Shown here piece by piece: positions 1-4,783 of a DNA stretch of 12,985 bases. The first letter of the stretch is position 1; each line of letters begins with the position of its first letter. Location: the NCBI GenBank assembly GCA_040255445.1, contig JBDZUZ010000109.1:1-12985 (forward strand). The letters are read 5' to 3'. The notes beneath the pieces were generated by a model. The model did not search any database. It was not told where the DNA came from and worked only from the letters and a program-made list of their open reading frames with translations. The DNA is from JBDZUZ01 sp040255445 (GTDB taxonomy: Bacteria; Planctomycetota; Phycisphaerae; Phycisphaerales; UBA1924). A program made the position numbers and the translations under genes.

Positions 1-2
1 AG

Positions 3-590
3 GACGGCAAGACGCCGCTGATCTATGCCGCGGGCTGGGGCGGGCCCGAGACGGTCGCGGTGCTGCTGAAGTTCGAAGCCCGTCCCAACGACCGCACCGA
101 CGACGGGTGGACCGCGGTGATGATGGCGGCGGGGCGCGGCGAGGCGGCGTCGCTGCAGGCGCTGCTCAACGCGGGCGCGGATGTGGAGACGCGGAACAAG
201 TGGGGGCAGACCGCGCTGATGGCCGCGGCCCGCCGCGCCGAGGCGGACATGGTGCGGCTGCTGGTGAGCGCGGGAGCGAACGTGAATCAGGCGGACACCA
301 ACGGCCAGTCCGCGCTGGGGCTCGCGGCGGCCGCGGGCGGCGCGGTTGATTGCCTGCGGCAGCTCATCGCGGCGGGCGCGGACCTCAACAGCGCCGATGC
401 CGACGGCGTCACGCCGCTGATGCGTGCGGCGGATGCGGGTGATTCGGAGGCGGTGATCATCCTGCTCAACGCCGGCGCGGATGCGAAGCAGACCGATTCG
501 CAGGGCCGCACCGCGCACGACTGGGCCGCATCGCGGAATGACGATGCGGGGCGTGCGTGTGCGGACATTCTCGAGGAAGCGATGAGCTGA
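3..590 (+). CDS. Ankyrin-repeat protein, 5' part missing
   Basis: The reading frame is open from the left edge (first full codon at position 3) to the TGA at 588-590, so this is the C-terminal 195 residues of a longer protein. The GTG at 60 is an internal codon, not a credible start. About six consecutive ankyrin repeats of roughly 33 residues are visible, with the usual G-x-T-A/P-L-M-x-A-A helix and L-L-x-A-G-A-D/N loop. Examples are NKWGQTALMAAARR, DTNGQSALGLAAA and DADGVTPLMRAAD, each followed by AGAD or AGAN. The last repeat (DSQGRTAHDWA) ends in a capping helix. Ankyrin repeats are protein-binding scaffolds; no catalytic domain is visible in the part present, so partner and location are unknown. 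The N-terminus, including any signal peptide, lies outside the window. Confidence 0.9.
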   Translation, partial: DGKTPLIYAAGWGGPETVAVLLKFEARPNDRTDDGWTAVMMAAGRGEAASLQALLNAGADVETRNKWGQTALMAAARRAEADMVRLLVSAGANVNQADTNGQSALGLAAAAGGAVDCLRQLIAAGADLNSADADGVTPLMRAADAGDSEAVIILLNAGADAKQTDSQGRTAHDWAASRNDDAGRACADILEEAMS

Positions 591-642
591 GCGCATCTTG
601 TTCGCGCGGTACTGCGCGGGCGAGGGCGGTTGCACCACCGGG

Positions 643-675
643 CTCAAGTGTCGCCGCTTTGCGGCGAAACTTGAG
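643..675. repeat. 33-nt hairpin, half of a two-hairpin repeat
   Basis: Arms CTCAAGTGTCGCCGC (643-657) and GCGGCGAAACTTGAG (661-675) are inverted repeats of 15 nt with one mismatch and a TTT loop. The hairpin lies in the spacer after the ankyrin gene and 5 nt before the GC-rich palindrome at 681-715. It has no T-run, so it is not a classical intrinsic terminator. It is better read as part of a dispersed two-hairpin element (see 681-715). Confidence 0.75.
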
Positions 676-680
676 GCACG

Positions 681-715
681 GGGAGCTGCCCCACTCGGAG
701 TGTGGGGGTACCCGG
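681..715 (-). repeat. Dispersed palindromic repeat, copy A
   Basis: Read on the minus strand this segment contains GGGTACCC, then a CCCCACAC-TCC-GAGTGGGG near-palindrome (one mismatch), then GCTCCCC. Almost the same string, GGGTACCC with CCCCACTC-TCC-GAGTGGGG and then GCTCCC, occurs at 3361-3397 inside the aminotransferase gene. In both places a second, unrelated hairpin follows in the same orientation (643-675 here, 3399-3423 there). That shared two-hairpin order supports a real repeat family rather than chance GC-rich similarity. Confidence 0.7.
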
Positions 716-855
716 AACCGAACGGACGGGATTTTGTGGGCGCAGTTTCGGCCGCGTCCGCATAATTCGGCTTCCCAGACGGCGCGGGCGGTGTATGCGC
801 AAACTGTGCGCTGACGAGATGGTTGCGGGCCGCTGGCCGCGTTGCGGGGCCGAGG

Positions 856-861
856 TACACT
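856..861 (+). promoter_or_regulatory. -10-like box just before the 871 start
   Basis: TACACT ends 9 nt before the ATG at 871. There is no Shine-Dalgarno-like purine run in those 9 nt (CCACCAACG). Transcription beginning 6-8 nt after the box would give an almost leaderless mRNA. No convincing -35 is visible. The same arrangement recurs at other starts in this window. Confidence 0.4.
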
Positions 862-870
862 CCACCAACG

Positions 871-1314
871 ATGAGCAGCGTCGACAACAACGCCGGCCGC
901 GCTTCGATCCCGTTCCACGCCGCCCGCGCGTACGCGCCGGTGATTCAGACGGGGCCGCGGCCCTCGCCGCGTCCGATCGCGACGACTGACTCGGGTATCA
1001 CCATCACGCCGGGTATCGCCGACCGCGTTGATTTGAGTGCGGCGGCGGAGCGCGCTGCACACGCCCAGCGGGCCCGGGCGGCGAAGACCGCGGATGTCGA
1101 CACGGTCGCGGCGATCGCGCCGCAGCCGCGCAAGGCGCAGACTCCGAAGATCGAATCGCTGGTCGCCGCGAAGGTAGCGCAGCGCATCGACTTCACCGCC
1201 GCGGCCGGTGCAGCGCCCGCTTCGGGCGCGCTGCCGATGTACCGCCATCCGACGGACCGCAACACCGCGGCGACCGAGATCTCGATCGGCCGGACGCTCG
1301 ATCTCGAGGGCTGA
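871..1314 (+). CDS. Ala-rich hypothetical protein, 147 aa
   Basis: I do not recognise this family. The start chosen is ATG 871 (MSSVDNNAG), because a -10-like box lies just upstream. The frame is open further up, and an alternative start at 823 would add 16 residues of poor sequence. The protein is soluble-looking, rich in Ala, Arg, Thr and Pro, with no signal peptide or membrane segment. A short motif occurs twice: RVDLSAAAERAA (about residues 52-63) and RIDFTAAAGAAP (about 105-116). The C-terminal part, PMYRHPTDRNTAATEISIGR, looks more ordered than the rest and may be the conserved part. The last codons (LDLEG-stop) lie within the first unit of a 27-bp tandem repeat, so the C-terminus may have been shaped by repeat expansion. 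It converges on the exporter gene. Codon use matches neighbouring genes, which supports real coding. Confidence 0.6.
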   Translation: MSSVDNNAGRASIPFHAARAYAPVIQTGPRPSPRPIATTDSGITITPGIADRVDLSAAAERAAHAQRARAAKTADVDTVAAIAPQPRKAQTPKIESLVAAKVAQRIDFTAAAGAAPASGALPMYRHPTDRNTAATEISIGRTLDLEG

Positions 1315-1373
1315 AAAGCCCGACTGGATCTCGAGGGCTGACCAGCCCGACTGGATCTCGAGGGCTGACCAGA
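1300..1373. repeat. 27-bp tandem repeat, about 2.7 copies
   Basis: Units start at 1300, 1327 and 1354. Each opens with GATCTCGAGGGCTGA; the first two are complete and end AGCCCGACTG, differing only at two bases (GAAAAGCCC versus GACCAGCCC). The third diverges after about 20 nt. Each full unit contains a small GGGCT-4 nt-AGCCC stem-loop. The first unit includes the stop codon of the 871-1314 gene. Confidence 0.85.
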
Positions 1374-1383
1374 TCGGTCAGCC
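1363..1383. terminator. Hairpin between convergent genes
   Basis: GGCTGACC (1363-1370) and GGTCAGCC (1376-1383) form a perfect 8-bp stem with loop AGATC. It directly abuts the stop codon (complement of TTA at 1384-1386) of the minus-strand exporter and lies 48 nt after the stop of the plus-strand gene. There is no run of T on either side, so it may be an unusual bidirectional terminator or an mRNA 3'-end stabiliser. The position between converging genes is the main argument. Confidence 0.5.
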
Positions 1384-2448
1384 TTACTCTACAACCAGCA
1401 TCACCGCGATCAGCGCGGCCGCCGCGAGCGTGATCCACAGCACAGTGGCCTGCACGAACGCGCGCCAGCCGACGGCCTTGAGCGCGCTGCGTGACAGCCC
1501 AGCGCCGATCAGGAAGAGCGCGAGCTGGAACCCCAGCCCGGCGATGAAGCGGATCGGCGCTTCGTACTCGGCGAGCCCGGGCACGATCGACCGCGCTGCG
1601 CTCGCGACGAGGAAGAGTGCGATGAACCACGGCACCGGCGCCTTGGCCTTCGCCGCGCCCGCCTTCACGGCCGCGCGCTGCGTCCACCACGCGGCGAAGG
1701 TTGCGATCGGCAGGATCCATAAGACGCGCGTCAACTTCACGACGTTCGCCGTGTCGAGCGCGATGCCGGACGCCTCCGCGCCGCCGGCGACTTCCATGCC
1801 CGGGAGCGGCTTGCCGTAGCTCTTGGCCGCGCCGACCACGCTCGCGATGTCGTGGATCGCCACGCCGGCCCAGGTGCCGAACTGTGTCGCGGTCAGGCCG
1901 AGCGCGTGCCCCAGCGGCGGGAAGATGTAGAGCGCAATCGCGTTGAGGATGAAGACCGCGCCCGTCGCGACGGCCATCTGGCTCGCGCTCGCGCGGATCG
2001 CCGAGCCCACCGCCGCGATCGCCGAGCCGCCGCAGATCGCCGTGCCCGCGCTGATCAGGAGCGAGGTCTCGCGCTCGGTCTTGAGCCACTTGCCCAGCAG
2101 CAGCCCCAGGCCCATCGCGCCCACGATCGTCGCCGCGGCGAAGACCAGGCCTTCCGCGGCCTTGCCCACCAGCGTTGAGAGGTCCATGCGGAACCCGAGC
2201 AGGACCACGCACGCCTGGATCACGATCTTGGAGGCCCGCTTGCTCACTGCATCGAACGCGGTCCAGCCCAGGAGCGCGAGCGCGATGCCCACGAAGAGCG
2301 CAACGGGCGGCGAGGCCAGTGGCGAAGCGCACGCCGCGGCGGCGAGCAGGAAGACCGCCCGCCTGGCGTTGAGCAGCCCCGCCGATGCGGGCGCGGGCGG
2401 CGGGGGCGCCGGCGGTGGGGGGGCATTCTGTTCCTGAGCATCTGCCAC
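1384..2448 (-). CDS. YeiH-family putative sulfate exporter
   Basis: A 354-residue multi-pass inner-membrane protein of the YeiH/UPF0324 family (Pfam Cons_hypoth698), annotated in many genomes as putative sulfate exporters; transport has rarely been shown directly. Diagnostic segments are VLLGFRMDL (about 82-90), LISAGTAICGGSAI (131-144) and GTWAGVAIHD (191-200), followed by the VVKLTRVLWILP helix. Length fits the family (usually about 340). The N-terminus carries a Pro/Ala-rich cytosolic leader (NAPPPPAPPPPAPASAG) before the first hydrophobic helix. A Gly-rich stretch of about 15 residues (near 213-228) looks like extra loop compared with typical members. The start is GTG at 2446-2448; on the minus strand a TACAGT box ends 8 nt upstream and no Shine-Dalgarno is apparent. 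It is divergent from a PLP enzyme and close to cysteine dioxygenase, which fits disposal of oxidised sulfur. The substrate is inferred. Confidence 0.88.
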   Translation of the reverse strand: MADAQEQNAPPPPAPPPPAPASAGLLNARRAVFLLAAAACASPLASPPVALFVGIALALLGWTAFDAVSKRASKIVIQACVVLLGFRMDLSTLVGKAAEGLVFAAATIVGAMGLGLLLGKWLKTERETSLLISAGTAICGGSAIAAVGSAIRASASQMAVATGAVFILNAIALYIFPPLGHALGLTATQFGTWAGVAIHDIASVVGAAKSYGKPLPGMEVAGGAEASGIALDTANVVKLTRVLWILPIATFAAWWTQRAAVKAGAAKAKAPVPWFIALFLVASAARSIVPGLAEYEAPIRFIAGLGFQLALFLIGAGLSRSALKAVGWRAFVQATVLWITLAAAALIAVMLVVE

Positions 2449-2454
2449 GGGCCG

Positions 2455-2463
2455 CTACTGTAA
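2455..2463. promoter_or_regulatory. Shared bidirectional -10 box in a 19-bp spacer
   Basis: The spacer between two divergent GTG starts (2448 on minus, 2468 on plus) is only 19 bp. TACTGT at 2456-2461 on the plus strand lies 6 nt before GTG 2468. The overlapping TACAGT on the minus strand (complement of 2457-2462) lies 8 nt before GTG 2448. TACTGTA is nearly symmetrical, so one site can serve as the -10 element in both directions and would give leaderless or near-leaderless transcripts both ways. No Shine-Dalgarno fits in the gap. Confidence 0.55.
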
Positions 2464-2467
2464 CCGC

Positions 2468-3805
2468 GTGAGCGACCACACCCCAACCGGCCCCGTCCCT
2501 GTCACGCTCCCCGCCCCGTCCGCGGCGGCGGCGCAGTTCGCGCTCGACCCCACGGTCTGCTATCTCAACCACGGGTCGTTCGGCGCGTGTCCCAAGCGGG
2601 TACTGGCCGCGCAGCGTGATTTTCGCGACCGCATGGAAGCCGACGGCGTCCGCTTTTTCGTCGAGGAGTCCGCGCTGTTGATGGATGCGGCCCGGCGGGC
2701 GCTGGGCGAGTTCGTGAACTGTGAGTGGTCCGATATCGCGCCCGTGCCCAACGCGACCACCGGTGTCGCGACCGCCATCGCCAACACGCCATTGAAACCG
2801 GGCGATGAGATCCTCACCAACGACCACGAGTACCCGGCGTGTCAGAACGGGCTGCGGCGTGCCGCGGCGGCGGCGGGCGCGAGCGTGGTCGTCGCGAGCG
2901 CTCCCTTCCCGGTGACGGGCCCAACGCAGGTTGTCGAGGCGATCATGGCGAAGGTCACGCCGCGGACGCGGGTCGCGCTGATCAGCCATATCACCAGCCC
3001 GACGGGGCTGGTGCTGCCGGTTGAGGAACTGGTGCGCGAGCTGAACGCCCGCAACATCGACACGATCATCGACGGCGCGCACGCGCCGGGGCACATCCCG
3101 GTTGATCTGCGTGCGATGAATCCGACCTATTACACGGCCAACTGTCACAAGTGGATCTGTTCGCCCAAGGGCTCTGCGTTCCTGTATGTGCGCAAGGACC
3201 GGCAGGCGGGCTTCCGGCCGCTGGTGCTCTCGAACAACGCCGAGAAGCCGCGGGCCGGGCGAGCGCAGTTTCTCACCGAGTTCGATTACCAGGGGACGGC
3301 GGACTACACCGCGTTCATGTCGATCCCCGCGGCGATCGAGGCGATGCCGCACATCGCCTCCGGGGTACCCCCACTCTCCGAGTGGGGTTCTGCTCCCGGC
3401 GCCGCCGGACCCCAGCCCGGCGCGAGTGCTTCAGCCTTGCACGGATGGGACACCATCCGCGCCCACAACCGAGCGCTTGTGCTCGAAGGCCGCCGCATCC
3501 TCTGCGGAGCGCTCGGCATCGACCCGCCCGCGCCCGAGTCGATGCTCGGCGCGCTGTGCACGCTGATTCTCCCGCCGCACGACCCCGAGCGCCACGCCCG
3601 CCTGATGCAGCGCCCGACGCGGTTCCACGATGCGCTCTGGGACCGTCTCATCGATCACCACCGGATCCAGGTCCCCATCTGGGGCCTGCCGGGCCGCCCG
3701 CACCGCTTTGTTCGGATCAGCGCGCAGTTGTACAACTCGCGCGAGCAGTACGAGTACCTGGCGGAGGCGCTGCGCGAAGAGCTCGCGGCGGAGCGGACGG
3801 TGTGA
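2468..3805 (+). CDS. Class V aminotransferase-fold PLP enzyme (copy 1)
   Basis: A 445-residue cytosolic PLP enzyme of the aminotransferase class V fold, closest in motif to isopenicillin-N-epimerase-like proteins and related C-S lyases or cysteine desulfhydrases. Visible landmarks are YLNHGSFG at 32-39, PNATTG at 94-99 (cofactor phosphate region), Asp202 in IIDGAH (pairs with the pyridine nitrogen), Lys228 in CHKW (Schiff-base lysine) and Arg416 in VRISAQLYN (substrate carboxylate). The reaction is not fixed by sequence; racemase, transaminase, desulfhydrase or desulfinase activity are all possible. Start GTG 2468 follows a -10-like box by 6 nt. Against its paralogue at 4784 it has an extra block of roughly 26 residues (about 299-325), encoded by a palindromic repeat. 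It is divergent from the YeiH-type exporter and upstream of cysteine dioxygenase, which suggests work on cysteine or its oxidised products. That role is inference. Confidence 0.88.
   Translation: MSDHTPTGPVPVTLPAPSAAAAQFALDPTVCYLNHGSFGACPKRVLAAQRDFRDRMEADGVRFFVEESALLMDAARRALGEFVNCEWSDIAPVPNATTGVATAIANTPLKPGDEILTNDHEYPACQNGLRRAAAAAGASVVVASAPFPVTGPTQVVEAIMAKVTPRTRVALISHITSPTGLVLPVEELVRELNARNIDTIIDGAHAPGHIPVDLRAMNPTYYTANCHKWICSPKGSAFLYVRKDRQAGFRPLVLSNNAEKPRAGRAQFLTEFDYQGTADYTAFMSIPAAIEAMPHIASGVPPLSEWGSAPGAAGPQPGASASALHGWDTIRAHNRALVLEGRRILCGALGIDPPAPESMLGALCTLILPPHDPERHARLMQRPTRFHDALWDRLIDHHRIQVPIWGLPGRPHRFVRISAQLYNSREQYEYLAEALREELAAERTV
3359..3442 (+). repeat. Palindromic repeat inserted in-frame (copy B)
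   Basis: This block encodes the extra residues of the first PLP enzyme (VPPLSEWGSAP and following Gly/Ala/Pro-rich residues). It contains GGGTACCC (3363-3370), a perfect CCCCACTC-TCC-GAGTGGGG hairpin (3369-3387), GCTCCC (3392-3397) and a second stem GCGCCG/CGGCGC (3399-3404 with 3418-3423). The first hairpin and flanks match the intergenic copy at 681-715 in reverse orientation. The paralogue at 4784-6100 runs straight through this position without it. The exact ends are uncertain by a few bases. Confidence 0.7.
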
Positions 3806-3839
3806 GGGGAAGGCACGCAGGCACGCTGGGGGTGCGGAT

Positions 3840-3998
3840 CGTGGCATCGGCCACCAGGCCGATGTGGTGGCGCGACTCGCGGTGCGGTTGTGCGGAACTA
3901 CGGCGGTTGTGCGGTGATTGGGGGGACGCCCCGCCGACCGGGCTTCGCGGCGTTGCGCCAGGGACGCCCAGCACATCGGCCTGGTGGCCGATGCCACG
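3840..3998. repeat. Inverted repeat with 31-bp arms, each arm a hairpin
   Basis: The left arm (3840-3870) and right arm (3968-3998) are inverted copies with a single mismatch, about 97 bp apart. Each arm contains its own palindrome: CATCGGCC-ACCA-GGCCGATG on the left and its complement on the right. The interior shows no ORF that stands out. The block fills the spacer between the first PLP enzyme and cysteine dioxygenase. It resembles a small non-autonomous palindromic element or two REP-like units in opposite orientation. No transposase is nearby. Confidence 0.8.
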
Positions 3999-4011
3999 GG
4001 CGGGGGGGCAC

Positions 4012-4043
4012 TTTGTCCCCTGGTCCCTATGTCCCTTTGTCCC
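4012..4043 (-). repeat. GGGACAAA-type octamer repeat, four units
   Basis: Four consecutive 8-mers on the plus strand read TTTGTCCC, CTGGTCCC, TATGTCCC, TTTGTCCC, preceded by CAC. On the minus strand the array therefore ends GGGACAAAGTG, the same string that closes both octamer arrays at 6109-6140 and 6267-6298. It lies 38 nt before the cysteine dioxygenase start. Confidence 0.75.
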
Positions 4044-4081
4044 TTCTTTGTGTATCCTGAAATGATCTGAGACTCGCGCCC

Positions 4082-4696
4082 ATGATCCAGGACCCTTCCC
4101 AATCCGCCGCTTCCGACACCGCCGCCGGGCCCGCCGCGGCCGCGGCGTCGCCCAAGCTGGCCGGGCTGATCGAGTATCTCGACAGCTTGCGGTCGCGGGC
4201 TGATCTGGATGTGTTGGCGGAGCTGCTGGGCGGGCTCGAGGTGTCGCGGTGTGATATCGCGTGCTCGTGCATCTTCGGGGCGCGGGGGTATCGGCGGAAC
4301 ACGATCCGGTCGTCGCCGTGGTTTGAGCTGCTCGCGCTGTGCTGGCACAGCGGGGACCGGACGCCGATCCATGACCACCAGGGCGTGTCGTGCGCCTTCA
4401 AGGTGATCGAGGGGACGGGGACGGAGATCCGTTTCAAGCCGACGGCCTCGGGGCTGATCTGCCCGGTCGAGGCGGTGGAGATGGAGCCGGGGTACATCTG
4501 TGCCGCGGCGGATGCGGATATCCACCAGGTTGCGAATATGCAGGCCCCCGAGCACGACCTGATCACGCTGCACATCTACTCGCCGCCGATCAAGAAGATG
4601 AACACCTACGCGTTTTCATCCCCGGTTCCGGAGGAGTGTGCGGACCGGTACGCAGCGCCGAAGACAGCGCGGGACGGGGACGAGTTTCCCTGCTGA
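4082..4696 (+). CDS. Type I cysteine dioxygenase
   Basis: A 204-residue cytosolic cupin enzyme that oxidises L-cysteine with O2 to cysteine sulfinic acid using non-haem iron. Iron ligands are His97 and His99 (in TPIHDHQG) and His148 (in ADIHQV). Other residues match the mammalian enzyme: Arg72 in YRRN corresponds to the substrate-binding Arg60 of YTRN, Cys104 lies five residues after His99 like Cys93, and His164-x-Tyr166 in LHIYSPP corresponds to His155-x-Tyr157. The Cys/Tyr pair that can form the thioether cofactor is thus present; many bacterial enzymes lack the cysteine. The Arg favours cysteine over 3-mercaptopropionate. The first about 22 residues are Ala-rich and probably disordered. 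A possible -10 (TATCCT, 4053-4058) lies 23 nt before the ATG; no clear Shine-Dalgarno. It lies between two paralogous PLP enzymes, likely in one sulfur-amino-acid pathway. Confidence 0.93.
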   Translation: MIQDPSQSAASDTAAGPAAAAASPKLAGLIEYLDSLRSRADLDVLAELLGGLEVSRCDIACSCIFGARGYRRNTIRSSPWFELLALCWHSGDRTPIHDHQGVSCAFKVIEGTGTEIRFKPTASGLICPVEAVEMEPGYICAAADADIHQVANMQAPEHDLITLHIYSPPIKKMNTYAFSSPVPEECADRYAAPKTARDGDEFPC

Positions 4697-4771
4697 GCGC
4701 GTTCGCGGAGCGAGCTTCTATAACCACAAGAATTGTGCGCGGCGGCTGAGCGCGGGAGCGCACGGCTTGCC

Positions 4772-4777
4772 GATACT
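4772..4777 (+). promoter_or_regulatory. -10-like box setting the start at 4784
   Basis: GATACT ends 6 nt before the GTG at 4784, the same geometry as at the 2468 start. This favours GTG 4784 over the upstream in-frame GTG 4733. A second AT-rich box (TATAAC near 4719) lies about 9 nt before GTG 4733, so the longer form cannot be excluded. No -35 is evident for either. Confidence 0.4.
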
Positions 4778-4783
4778 TGTGTC

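Noticed and set aside
466..1248. 260-codon minus-strand open frame across the 591-870 spacer
   Set aside because: Arg-rich translation without motifs. The part resembling the protein insert (VPPHSEWG) comes from the palindromic repeat, not from a gene.
1300..1383. CRISPR-like array
   Set aside because: Units are contiguous with no unique spacers, fewer than three full copies, and no cas gene is present.
1193..3352. 719-codon open frame on the minus strand
   Set aside because: It overlaps the exporter in another frame and runs antisense to the PLP enzyme. The product is Arg/Gly-rich low complexity with no domain, as expected from GC-rich codon bias.
3840..3998. Insertion sequence with terminal inverted repeats
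   Set aside because: Only about 159 bp, no transposase frame inside and no obvious target-site duplication; kept as a palindromic repeat only.
4733..4783. Upstream GTG start for the second PLP enzyme
   Set aside because: It would add 17 residues with no match in the paralogue. A -10-like box at 4772-4777 favours GTG 4784. Not fully excluded.
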